Source: DASUXY01 sp035301985 (GTDB lineage Bacteria > Bacillota > Bacilli > Bacillales > Amphibacillaceae). Taken from it: a stretch of DNA of 32,236 nt. Shown in pieces: positions 8,230 to 16,009 of the stretch (positions are counted from its first letter, which is position 1; the number at the start of each line of letters is the position of its first letter). The notes below the pieces were generated by a model, which was given only the letters and a program-made list of their open reading frames with translations, made no database searches and was not told where the DNA came from. Location of the stretch: positions 1 to 32,236 of the forward strand of contig DATGTE010000011.1 in assembly GCA_035301985.1 (NCBI GenBank). The letters are read 5' to 3'. Position numbers and translations under genes: made by a program.

Positions 8230-8331
8230 CCTTATCTTTCAGACGATGTCTGCTGGATGTAGCACCTTTTCATAAAATGACGGTTGCCGCGGGGTCATTG
8301 GACCAGTTTCCTCTCCCAACTCTTGATAAGG
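8230..8331 (-). ncRNA. SAM-I (S-box) riboswitch aptamer
   Basis: Read on the minus strand, P1 is CCTTATC paired with GATAAGG (7 bp). The conserved core is present in order: CAAGAG, GGGAGAGGAAACTGGTCC, AATGACCCCGCGGCAACC, then AAGGTGCTACATCCAGCAGA and GAAAGATAAG. These match the kink-turn and P3/P4 core of class I SAM riboswitches. Downstream, AUAAGGAAGAG (8225-8235) can pair perfectly over 11 bp with CUCUUCCUUAU (8194-8204) in the terminator's 5' arm, giving the antiterminator. High SAM stabilises P1 and terminates; methionine/SAM starvation turns on the downstream monooxygenase operon. Such switches normally control methionine/cysteine synthesis, transport or sulfur salvage. Confidence 0.96.
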
Positions 8332-8349
8332 ATAGTTTATTCGATTGAA

Positions 8350-8390
8350 AGCTTATTTAATAAGCTACATAAAATTCTTTGAATTGTCAA
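8350..8390 (-). promoter_or_regulatory. Promoter of the S-box operon with overlapping palindrome
   Basis: Minus strand: TTGACA (8390-8385), 17-base spacer, TAGCTT (8367-8362). A perfect 17-base palindrome (arms AGCTTATT / AATAAGCT around one base, 8350-8366) covers the -10 box and start site, which is where a repressor would bind. It lies about 20 bp upstream of the riboswitch P1. Confidence 0.5.
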
Positions 8391-8474
8391 GCGATTTTAT
8401 AAATTAAACCCTATTTTCTGTATGTTGAACTACTTTTACAACGAATCAATCATCATTGAGCGGTAAACATATGT

Positions 8475-9704
8475 TTAAGAGTTTGCTAGATCTAACACGC
8501 TATGCAATAACACATGAGCACCTTTTTCAATATCTCGGTCTAACGTTAATTCCGATTCAATATGACTTCTCCCACCGACACTTGGTATAAAAATCATCCC
8601 TGTAGGAGCGACACGACTTATATATTTTGCATCATGACCAGCTCCACTGGTCATTCTTTTAAATGAATAGCCAAGTTTTTCAGAAATGTATTCAATAAGA
8701 TTTACGATATTTGAATTAAAAATGGTTGAGTTCACTTTCCATATTTCTTTCATTTCAATGTTTAGGCCACTTTCCTTTGCCAGATCATAAAAATCTGTTT
8801 TTATATCCTGTATAAATGTTTCACGCATTTCATTATCCTGATGCCTCACATCTAATGAGAAAATGACTTGATCTGCTATACTGTTGACAACATTGGGTAT
8901 AGCCGATATTCTTCCTGATGTTATTGTCAAGTCATGATCATACTTCTTACATTTATTTTCCGCGTGTAATATGAGTTGAGAAGCGCAAATAAGTGCATCT
9001 TTTCGCAGTGACATGGGAGTAGGACCTGCATGTCCTGACTCGCCATTGATCTGAACTTCTAGCCATGTCATCCCTTTAATTCCCTCAACTACACCGATTG
9101 AAATATTTTCATGCTCCAATATAGGTCCTTGCTCGATATGCAACTCTATAAAAGAGTGGATGTCCTGAATTCTATTGCTTTCTTCACCTTGATAGCCAAT
9201 TTTATTTAATTCTTCTAGAAATGTTTTTCCAACTCGATCTTTACGTTGGTAAACATAATCACGGTCAAATACTTTAACTAAACCACCTGATCCTAATAAA
9301 GGAGGTTCAAATCTTGCACCTTCCTCATTTGTAAAGTTTACAATTTCAATTGGTCTTTCTGTTTCAATTCCGTGGTCATTTAAAGTACGAATTACCTCTA
9401 GTGACGCTAGTACACCAAGGATACCATCAAACCGACCACCTCTCGGTTGAGTATCTAAATGAGAACCAATTAACACGGGCGAAAGTTTCTTTTTTCCTCT
9501 TCTTCTCCCATATATATTCCCAAAATCATCAACTCTTGTTACCAATCCTTCTTCCTTTAACCATTCTAAGAATGTATCTCGCATTTCTCGGTCTTCTTTT
9601 GACAATGCTAGCCGACATAGACCACCATTAGAAGTCGTACCTATTTGAGAACTTATATCTATCGTGTTTTTTAAACGCTTCATATTTACATATAAATGAT
9701 CCAC
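8475..9704 (-). CDS. M20-family amidohydrolase (N-carbamoyl-L-amino-acid hydrolase / allantoate amidohydrolase type)
   Basis: 409-residue di-metal hydrolase. Metal and active-site motifs: GSHLDT (80-85, H82), RGGRFDG (D93), NEEGARF (126-132, E127/E128), ELHIEQGP (H189, E191), then the dimerisation-domain motif HAGPTPM and a C-terminal SGAGHDA and GGRSHIE. This motif set is that of AmaB/HyuC carbamoylases and AllC, which remove carbamoyl or ureido groups from amino acids. The start is a GTG directly after the symporter stop codon; the in-frame ATG at 9683 gives the more usual family N-terminus but has no properly spaced ribosome site. Last gene of the three-gene unit and probably its final hydrolytic step. 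Substrate undetermined. Confidence 0.86.
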   Translation of the reverse strand: MDHLYVNMKRLKNTIDISSQIGTTSNGGLCRLALSKEDREMRDTFLEWLKEEGLVTRVDDFGNIYGRRRGKKKLSPVLIGSHLDTQPRGGRFDGILGVLASLEVIRTLNDHGIETERPIEIVNFTNEEGARFEPPLLGSGGLVKVFDRDYVYQRKDRVGKTFLEELNKIGYQGEESNRIQDIHSFIELHIEQGPILEHENISIGVVEGIKGMTWLEVQINGESGHAGPTPMSLRKDALICASQLILHAENKCKKYDHDLTITSGRISAIPNVVNSIADQVIFSLDVRHQDNEMRETFIQDIKTDFYDLAKESGLNIEMKEIWKVNSTIFNSNIVNLIEYISEKLGYSFKRMTSGAGHDAKYISRVAPTGMIFIPSVGGRSHIESELTLDRDIEKGAHVLLHSVLDLANS

Positions 9705-11156
9705 CTAATCACCAACCGATCTATCCATTTTCTTTAACAAATTGAATGACTTATTTGATGTCACGAACAATGAAACAATAACTAAAACGAATATCGATAA
9801 AGGCAAACCAATAAATACTGGATGTAGACCCAAGGGATGCCCGGCAATTTGCCAAATCACTGCAACGATTAATCCGGTCCACATGGATAACACGCCAGCT
9901 TCTTTCGTAGCTCTCTTCCAAAATAGACCAAATAATACAGGTGCAAGTAAACCAGAGACGAGCATCGCAGTCCCTGCTACCCACAAACTAACGAGTTGCG
10001 GTATATATAAAGCCAATAATAGAGCAATAATCGAAACAATCGCAACAGACAATCGGCTATAAAGCAACATCTTTTTATTAGTAACTTTTTTTACCTTAGG
10101 CTTGATGATATCGTTTACAATTGAAGAAGCACCCGCAATAAAAAACGAATCTGCAGTAGAGATCACTGTTGCAAGCAATGCAATAATCATAACTATGATC
10201 ATAGGAAAAGGAAGTAAGCTCCCAATGACTTCATAATACACAAGAGTTGGATTGATATTTTTAAGATTCAACCCCACGTTCCCTAATACACCAATCATAA
10301 TAACAAACGCTCCGATTACAAAGCTTAAAATAATAGATGTCCAATATCCTTTTGTAGCTGTTTTTATATCTTTTGCAGCCCAAAAACGTTGCCATAAATC
10401 TTGACGCACAAATTGATAGCCACCAATCGTAAGGACGTAGACAAATATTTCACCGATTGATATATTAAACACATTTAACATGTTACTACCATCGGATAAT
10501 TTAGCCTTTACAGAAAGATCTCCCCAATTCCCTACCGCTATGAAGACAATAACAAAAAGTGTTGCAATACCAACCGTTTGAATCGTTCCATGCAAAGCAT
10601 CTTGCCAAATAACCGCTTTTAAACCACCAAAGTATGTTTTCAGTGTGAGTAATATCCATCCAACAAGTATTCCTTTTATCATACTTAGCCCTAATGTTAA
10701 ATTTAAAATTGTAGCAATCGCAACAAATTGCATCCCTGTAATCGCACAGTAAGCTACCAAAATACTAATCACTGTCGGCACACGAGCTTTTTCGCCATAT
10801 CGTAAGGCGGTGAAATCACCAATCGTAACCATGTTATATTTTTCCCCAAACTTTCTAATCCGCTTCAAAATAAATAGGGCCATCAGGCTACCTGTAAAAA
10901 GTGTCCCTAAATTTAACCATTGCTGTCCCATACCAAATCGGTAGCCATTTTCCATGTAACCGAGCAATGTTGAGCCACCAATAGCTGTACCAACAAATGT
11001 TAAAATAAGAGGATAAATCGATACGGTTCTCCCCGCAACATTATAATCGTCATACGTCTTAATCTTTCGGCTTATAAAGAGAGAAACACCAAACAAAAAG
11101 AGAAAATATAGAACTACAATAACGCCTAAAATGATCTTTTCTCGTTCACTAAACAT
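9705..11156 (-). CDS. Sodium:solute symporter (SSS family)
   Basis: 483-residue membrane protein with about 13 predicted segments. SSS hallmarks are the first TM followed by KTYDDYNVAGRTV, the segment FVGTAIGGSTLLGY, the IGDFTALRYG region, the GLKAVIWQDALHGTIQ loop (compare GGLKAVIWTD in PutP/PanF) and LLATVISTADSFFIAGAS, whose TADS matches the Na+ site. An upstream start (11201) is possible, but GAGAGG 9 nt before the ATG at 11156 decides for the shorter form, which overlaps the stop of the upstream amidohydrolase by 8 nt. The tight packing implies it imports the compound processed by the two flanking hydrolases, for instance an N-acyl or N-carbamoyl compound. Specificity cannot be read from the sequence. 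Confidence 0.88.
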   Translation of the reverse strand: MFSEREKIILGVIVVLYFLFLFGVSLFISRKIKTYDDYNVAGRTVSIYPLILTFVGTAIGGSTLLGYMENGYRFGMGQQWLNLGTLFTGSLMALFILKRIRKFGEKYNMVTIGDFTALRYGEKARVPTVISILVAYCAITGMQFVAIATILNLTLGLSMIKGILVGWILLTLKTYFGGLKAVIWQDALHGTIQTVGIATLFVIVFIAVGNWGDLSVKAKLSDGSNMLNVFNISIGEIFVYVLTIGGYQFVRQDLWQRFWAAKDIKTATKGYWTSIILSFVIGAFVIMIGVLGNVGLNLKNINPTLVYYEVIGSLLPFPMIIVMIIALLATVISTADSFFIAGASSIVNDIIKPKVKKVTNKKMLLYSRLSVAIVSIIALLLALYIPQLVSLWVAGTAMLVSGLLAPVLFGLFWKRATKEAGVLSMWTGLIVAVIWQIAGHPLGLHPVFIGLPLSIFVLVIVSLFVTSNKSFNLLKKMDRSVGD

Positions 11157-12783
11157 ATCCTTTTTCCTCTCGTAACGACTTGGAATAGACTCGCTTTCCA
11201 TTTACATAGGTCTGCTCTACTTCAAGATCCTTTAATTGATCAACATCAATTTGTAAAGGATCGTCCGAAACAACAATTAAATCGGCTTTAGCTGATGGTT
11301 TTAATACACCAAGTTTCTTCTCTTCAAAGGAACTATATGCTGCATCTGATGTATACGCTTTCAAGGCATCCGATACAGAAATCTTTTCATGTGGGTTAAT
11401 CGTTTGGCCCGATAACGTTTTTCTCGTTACAGCCGCATAAATTCCTGCCCACGGATTTCCATCTGTAACGGGTAAGTCTGAGTTTCCTGGAGCGATGATT
11501 CCATGCTCCTGAAAAGATCGATGTGGAAAGATTTGCTTCATTCGCTTTGCCCCAACATTCTTCATATAACTATCACCAAGATGATACAAAAAACCGATTG
11601 AAGATGCAGCGATGAGTTGCATTTTTTTCATTTTTTCAAGGTGTGCATTTGTCGGCATGATGCAATGCTCAATGCGATTTCTCATGTTTGTAATATCAAG
11701 CTTTCCGTGTGCTTTTTCGAATGATCGAATAGCGACATCGATCGCTCGGTCGCCAATGGCATGAACCGAAATACGCAATCCAGATTGTAACGATTTGAAA
11801 AAAAGAGGTTCGATTTCCTCAACCGTGTTGTATAAAATCCCTCGGTTCGTATCGTTTTGATACGGTTGCCGTAAAGCTGCTGTTTTACCACCAATGCCAC
11901 CGTCTAACATGAACTTCATTCCTTGAATATTTAACATGTCATTTCCAAAACCACTGCGCATACCAACATGAAGTACATCATTCAATTGCCCTTTCCAGCC
12001 ATTTTGATCAATGGCCCAGATCCAAGGCCTGATACGTACATTCAATTCGTCCTGTTCCAGTAAGATTTGATAGGCTTGTAAATCTTTCGTTTGTGTCGAC
12101 ATATCATGGATTGTCGTTATTCCCCATTTATGAAATTGTTGCTCGGCTAATTTCATTCCTTGGATCAGCTGATTCACATCATATTCGGGTGCGTTTACCA
12201 ATCCTTGAGCTTTCTCTTGTAACAGTCCTGTTAATTCTCCTGTTTTTTCATCGCGGTCAATATGGCCTCCAATCGGATTCCTCGTCTGCTTCGTAATGCC
12301 ACTCCGTTCAAGGGCCTTTGAATTCACGACGACCATATGATTACACGTTCTCTTCAAAACTACTGGATGTTCGGGAGCGACTCGATCCAAATCCCAGCGA
12401 GTCGGAAAACGTTTTTCCGCTAATTGACTGTCATCCCAGCCCCAACCTCTAATCCATTGCTCTTGTGGAACACGTTTCACTTCGTCACTTAGTTTGTCTA
12501 ATATGCTTTCAATCGAAGGTGTCTCGATGGGTCGACAGTCCACTTCCAACAAGTTCATTCCATAGACAGTTGGATGACCGTGGCTCTCGATAAACCCGGG
12601 CAACATCGTTTTTCCCCGTAGGTCAATTACTTGCGTTTGGTCACCCTTCCATGCTAAAGCCTCCCTCTCATTTCCGACATAAACGATATTTCCTTCTTGT
12701 ACAACAAGTGCCTGTTTCCTTTCTTCCCCGTCACAGAGTGTCCTTATATTCCCATTGATAAAGATCAAGTCTGCTACTTTCAT
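11149..12783 (-). CDS. Amidohydrolase-superfamily metallohydrolase, YtcJ/NfdA type
   Basis: 544-residue member of the amidohydrolase superfamily, amidohydrolase-3 (YtcJ-like) group. Visible: N-terminal beta-sandwich (ADLIFINGNIRTL), PGFIESHGHP (metal-binding HxH), RGWGWDD, FMLDGGIGG with a metal-site lysine region, SVHAIGDRA (His ligand), NRIEHC (His ligand), GNSDLPV (Asp) and the C-terminal KADLIVVSDDP. Related enzymes include N-substituted formamide deformylase. An AGGGAGGG-type site 7 nt from the ATG at 12783 fixes the start; the longer frame to 12834 lacks one. First gene of the unit with the SSS symporter and M20 hydrolase. Likely cytoplasmic hydrolysis of an amide or cyclic amide; substrate unknown. 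Confidence 0.87.
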   Translation of the reverse strand: MKVADLIFINGNIRTLCDGEERKQALVVQEGNIVYVGNEREALAWKGDQTQVIDLRGKTMLPGFIESHGHPTVYGMNLLEVDCRPIETPSIESILDKLSDEVKRVPQEQWIRGWGWDDSQLAEKRFPTRWDLDRVAPEHPVVLKRTCNHMVVVNSKALERSGITKQTRNPIGGHIDRDEKTGELTGLLQEKAQGLVNAPEYDVNQLIQGMKLAEQQFHKWGITTIHDMSTQTKDLQAYQILLEQDELNVRIRPWIWAIDQNGWKGQLNDVLHVGMRSGFGNDMLNIQGMKFMLDGGIGGKTAALRQPYQNDTNRGILYNTVEEIEPLFFKSLQSGLRISVHAIGDRAIDVAIRSFEKAHGKLDITNMRNRIEHCIMPTNAHLEKMKKMQLIAASSIGFLYHLGDSYMKNVGAKRMKQIFPHRSFQEHGIIAPGNSDLPVTDGNPWAGIYAAVTRKTLSGQTINPHEKISVSDALKAYTSDAAYSSFEEKKLGVLKPSAKADLIVVSDDPLQIDVDQLKDLEVEQTYVNGKRVYSKSLREEKGYV

Positions 12784-12785
12784 AA

Positions 12786-13409
12786 CCCATCCCTCCCCCT
12801 TAACATTTCGTCGCCTTATGTCAGTCTGGTACAATGCGTTAAAATCATAAGAGCCATTTTTAATCTTGACGAAGAATCGACTTCGCTAAAACGTACCTAA
12901 CAATTTCTACATACTTCCGCATAGGATGAACATATCGGTTATCCATCTCCCCTTTCATTGCAATTTTTAATGAAAAGACCAGTTAAAATGAATCAGAATG
13001 ACATGCCCAAACACGATCTGTTCATCTAACTGGTTACAATCTAAGACCTGCTCTTTTTACCACAAAAGAGTCAATTAGATTTTGCAGTTATTATTTTATT
13101 ATTTTAAATCTAACAAAAATTCAAAATCCCGTCAATACGATATAGGAAATTACATGGCTCATAAGAACGCATTAAACGCTGGTACCAAATTTGCTTACCT
13201 TATGCCTAGATTAAAGGAGAAAAATTCATATATAAACCAGCTCAAAAAAGAGAGACCCCGATACTGATAAGCAAAAATTTGATCCGTCCCTGTTTAATTC
13301 CGCCCACATTAGCCGCACCCTTTACATGGGCCACACTAACCTGATTGCTTATCTGAAAAGCTTCGATCATTACAAATATTCGCTAGCACATGTTAATATG
13401 ACTGTGAGA
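12786..13409. other. Gap between amidohydrolase operon and the MDR gene: hairpins and coding debris
   Basis: No intact gene. It holds a long stem-loop at 12978-13034, a second hairpin at 13051-13070 (CTCTTTT/AAAAGAG), and a coding-like plus-strand fragment at 13236-13415. A clean sigma-A promoter for the minus-strand operon was not found; TTATGAT near 12850 is a possible -10 only. Confidence 0.5.
12978..13034. other. Two-part long stem-loop upstream of the amidohydrolase operon
   Basis: ACCAGTTA (12978-12985) pairs with TAACTGGT (13027-13034), and just inside ATGAAtCAG pairs with CTGTTCAT with one bulged base. The result is about 16 bp of stem around a 21-base loop. On the minus strand it is followed by a short CTTTTC stretch. 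It could be a leader structure of the operon to its left, or the remnant ends of a small mobile element. Confidence 0.45.
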
Positions 13410-13415
13410 TTGTAA
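13236..13415 (+). pseudogene. Unassigned coding remnant
   Basis: A 59-codon open stretch lacking a start codon, with protein-like composition (for example FDPSLFNSAHISRTLYMGHT and SFDHYKYSLAHVN). It is preceded in a neighbouring frame (13082-13267) by KNALNAGTKFAYLMPRLKEK, which suggests one protein broken by a frameshift. No family recognised. Confidence 0.25.
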
Positions 13416-13438
13416 AGAATTGTACTCAAACTTATAGA
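13410..13438 (+). promoter_or_regulatory. Candidate promoter for the MDR oxidoreductase
   Basis: TTGTAA, 17-base spacer, TATAGA, about 100 bp upstream of the start codon. Two mismatches in each box, so moderate support only. Confidence 0.35.
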
Positions 13439-13537
13439 CGATAAAAATATACGACAACACGAAGGTAGATAAGAATGAATGTTAACATTTTCTGAAAGGG
13501 TAAAAAAGCTATCCGTATGATAAAAGGAGGACCATAC

Positions 13538-14515
13538 ATGAAAGCAATCACTGTTAAACAACCAGGCGGGGCGGAACAATTACAGGTTGAAGATCACGTT
13601 AAGCCAATCCCAAAGGACGGAGAATTATTAATCAAAGTAAAAGCAGCAGCTGTCAATCGAACAGATATTATGAATAGGGAAAGCCGTTCGGGTTATTTAG
13701 ATAATCCGATTTTAGGTGTCGAAGTTGCTGGTACTGTTGAAAAAGCGGGCGCAGGTGTAAAAATAGAGGTTGGCACGCACGTTATGGGGCTTGTGAATGG
13801 AGGGGGTTATGCGGAATACGTCGTGATGCCGGCTGAAAGAGCGATGATGATTCCCAAAAACCTTTCATTTGAAGAAGCAGCTGCTATTCCTGAAGTATTT
13901 TTGACTGCTTATCAAACGTTATTTTGGATCGGTCAATTACGTGCTGATGAAAACGTGTTGATTCATGCTGGCGGAAGTGGAGTCGGGACGGCTGCGATTC
14001 AGCTTGCCAAACAAATCGGAAAAGCGAATGTCATTACAACAGCCGGATCCAAAAAGAAGTTAGATTTTTGTCGGTCATTAGGTGCGGATGTTTGTATAAA
14101 CTATAAAGAGCAGAATTTTGACGAGGTAGTATTGAATTCGACCAAAAATCAAGGGGTTGATTTGATTCTTGATTTCATTGGTGCATCCTATTGGAGTAAA
14201 AATCTTGCCAGTATAAAAGTAGATGGACGATGGGTGTTGATAGGGATTTTAGGTGGGGCAGAAATAAAAAAGTTCAATTTAATGGATTTGATGTCAAAAC
14301 GGATCCAACTTTTTGGAACGCTGCTTACTCCTAGAAGCGATGCATACAAAGCAGCACTAACATCTGAATTTTACTCTAAAACCCTAGAACTGTTTTGCAA
14401 CAACAAACTTCGTCCAGTTATTGATCATGTATTTCCTTTTGATCAAATCCAACAAGCACATGAACATATGGAGAACAACAAAAATATCGGGAAGATTATT
14501 TTAAAGGTAAATTAA
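13538..14515 (+). CDS. Zinc-independent MDR NAD(P)H:quinone oxidoreductase-like enzyme
   Basis: 325-residue medium-chain dehydrogenase/reductase. It has the N-terminal GroES-like domain (MKAITVKQPGG, AAAVNRTDIMNR), the Rossmann nucleotide motif HAGGSGVGTAAIQLAK (143-158) and SKKKLDFCRSLGAD, and it lacks the catalytic and structural zinc cysteine clusters of alcohol dehydrogenases. It is closest in pattern to the PIG3/quinone oxidoreductase subgroup, which reduces quinones or enones with NADPH. AAGGAGG, 7 nt before the ATG at 13538, sets the start; an in-frame ATG at 13517 lies upstream of that site and is rejected. It stands alone on the plus strand between two minus-strand operons. Physiological substrate unknown. 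Confidence 0.87.
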   Translation: MKAITVKQPGGAEQLQVEDHVKPIPKDGELLIKVKAAAVNRTDIMNRESRSGYLDNPILGVEVAGTVEKAGAGVKIEVGTHVMGLVNGGGYAEYVVMPAERAMMIPKNLSFEEAAAIPEVFLTAYQTLFWIGQLRADENVLIHAGGSGVGTAAIQLAKQIGKANVITTAGSKKKLDFCRSLGADVCINYKEQNFDEVVLNSTKNQGVDLILDFIGASYWSKNLASIKVDGRWVLIGILGGAEIKKFNLMDLMSKRIQLFGTLLTPRSDAYKAALTSEFYSKTLELFCNNKLRPVIDHVFPFDQIQQAHEHMENNKNIGKIILKVN

Positions 14516-14675
14516 CAGCTAAATTTGCTGACTGTGCGACTCATAACAGCTACCTGATCATTGGGCCAGTCAAGTGAGGTGTAAAAATGAAAAGATTTCT
14601 CTTATGAGACAAGTCATCCGTCAATCATTGGGGTAAATCACCAATCTATTCGTCCCACCATCACTTTCGACCGCA

Positions 14676-16001
14676 TCACATTGCATTCCGATAAGCCTCT
14701 AACAAAAGATCTGCAATGTGTACAGCTTGCATTCTCTCGGATAAACCTTCTCGTTCAATCCCTCGTTTCATTTGGAGAAGACAACCAGGATTTGTGGTGA
14801 CGATCGTTGTGGCTTTTGATTTCTTCGTTTGTTCCATTTTGTAATCTAAAATTTGCATGGACATGTCGGACTGGATGATATTATAAATTCCTGCCGAACC
14901 ACAACAACGGTCAGCATCGTTCATTTCTACATATTCGATCCCATCAATGGCTTGTAATAATTTCCGAGGTTCAATCCATGTATGTTGACCATTTTTTAAA
15001 TGACAGGAGTCTTGATAGGTGATGACTTGATTGTCTAAACGTAAATCCAATTTATGAAAATCGAGTTCAACAAGGAGGCGGGTAATGTCGATCACCTTTT
15101 CGGATAATGCTCGAGCACGCTCTGCCCACGCCGGATCATCTGTAAATAAATGTGCAACATCGACGAGGAAAGCCCCGCAACCCCCTGCATTGGTAATGAT
15201 ATCGTCTGCTTCGACTGTTTCAAATGCTTCGATATTTCGTTTAGCCATTTTTCGAGATTCATCTCGTTCTCCACTATGCCCTTGCAATGCACCGCAACAA
15301 TTTTGTGCTTCGGGAATGACGATTTCACATCCTGCATATTGCAACAATTTTAACGTCGCATCATTCGTCGGCTTAAACATCGTGTCCATGAGACAACCGG
15401 AAAAGAAAGCGACTTTTCTCTTCTGTTTTATCTTGGGAAATAAATGTCGGGGCCTTCGTTTCATCTCGGTTCGCTTCGGTGCTATGGGAAGAACTTTCTC
15501 CATCGCACGAACATGTTCTGGTAAAACATTCATCATGCCCATTTTCCGGGCAATTTGTTGAAGACCTGACCGTTGGTAAAAATGGAGTAAACTCGTCACG
15601 TTTACCATCCGGTTTTGATGCGGAAAGATATTTTTGAATACGACGTTTCGTGCTACTTTTTCCACGAATGATTTCTCATGATTTTGATGGAACGCATCAC
15701 GGGCCTGTTCTAATAAACGACCGAAAGGAACACTTGATGGACAGACGGGTTCGCAAGCGCGACAACCTAAACAAAGGTCAATCGACTGCTTCACTTCTTC
15801 ACTTGGCTTAATAACGCCTTCTACTAACCCTTTCATAAGTGCAATCCGACCACGCGGAGAGTGAACTTCATTTTGTCCGGTTTCAATATACGTCGGGCAA
15901 CTTGGCAAACAAAATCCACAACGCGTACAGTTCATCAATTCATCTACATCCATCGTCTCTATAAAAGCCTGTTGAATCCGCTGTTTTTCCATCGTACGCA
16001 T
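14676..16001 (-). CDS. glcF: Glycolate oxidase iron-sulfur subunit GlcF
   Basis: 441-residue protein with two 4Fe-4S ferredoxin motifs: C25-x2-C28-x2-C31-x3-C35-P and C77-x2-C80-x2-C83-x3-C87-P. Two CCG (heterodisulfide-reductase-like) domains follow: SGCLMDTMFKPT with NCCGALQGH, and YQDSCHLKNGQ with RCCGSAGIYN. This is the electron-transfer subunit partnering the FAD subunit GlcD in oxidation of glycolate (or a similar 2-hydroxyacid) to the 2-oxoacid, passing electrons to the quinone pool at the membrane. It starts 8 nt after the glcD stop codon, with the GGAGGTG ribosome site overlapping the glcD stop; the spacing (13 nt) is long, suggesting coupling. GlcE is absent, as in other Bacilli (compare B. 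subtilis YsfC/YsfD). Confidence 0.92.
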   Translation of the reverse strand: MRTMEKQRIQQAFIETMDVDELMNCTRCGFCLPSCPTYIETGQNEVHSPRGRIALMKGLVEGVIKPSEEVKQSIDLCLGCRACEPVCPSSVPFGRLLEQARDAFHQNHEKSFVEKVARNVVFKNIFPHQNRMVNVTSLLHFYQRSGLQQIARKMGMMNVLPEHVRAMEKVLPIAPKRTEMKRRPRHLFPKIKQKRKVAFFSGCLMDTMFKPTNDATLKLLQYAGCEIVIPEAQNCCGALQGHSGERDESRKMAKRNIEAFETVEADDIITNAGGCGAFLVDVAHLFTDDPAWAERARALSEKVIDITRLLVELDFHKLDLRLDNQVITYQDSCHLKNGQHTWIEPRKLLQAIDGIEYVEMNDADRCCGSAGIYNIIQSDMSMQILDYKMEQTKKSKATTIVTTNPGCLLQMKRGIEREGLSERMQAVHIADLLLEAYRNAM

Positions 16002-16009
16002 GATTTGTT

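Noticed and set aside
12093..12296. Plus-strand ORF inside the amidohydrolase gene
   Set aside because: Shadow of a confident gene; start lacks a ribosome site.
12830..12845. GTCTGGTAC sequence considered as a third GntR operator
   Set aside because: It lacks the ACCA half and does not fit TGGTnnnACCA.
15085..15561. 158-codon plus-strand ORF inside glcF
   Set aside because: Antisense shadow of a gene with four intact cysteine motifs; no family features.
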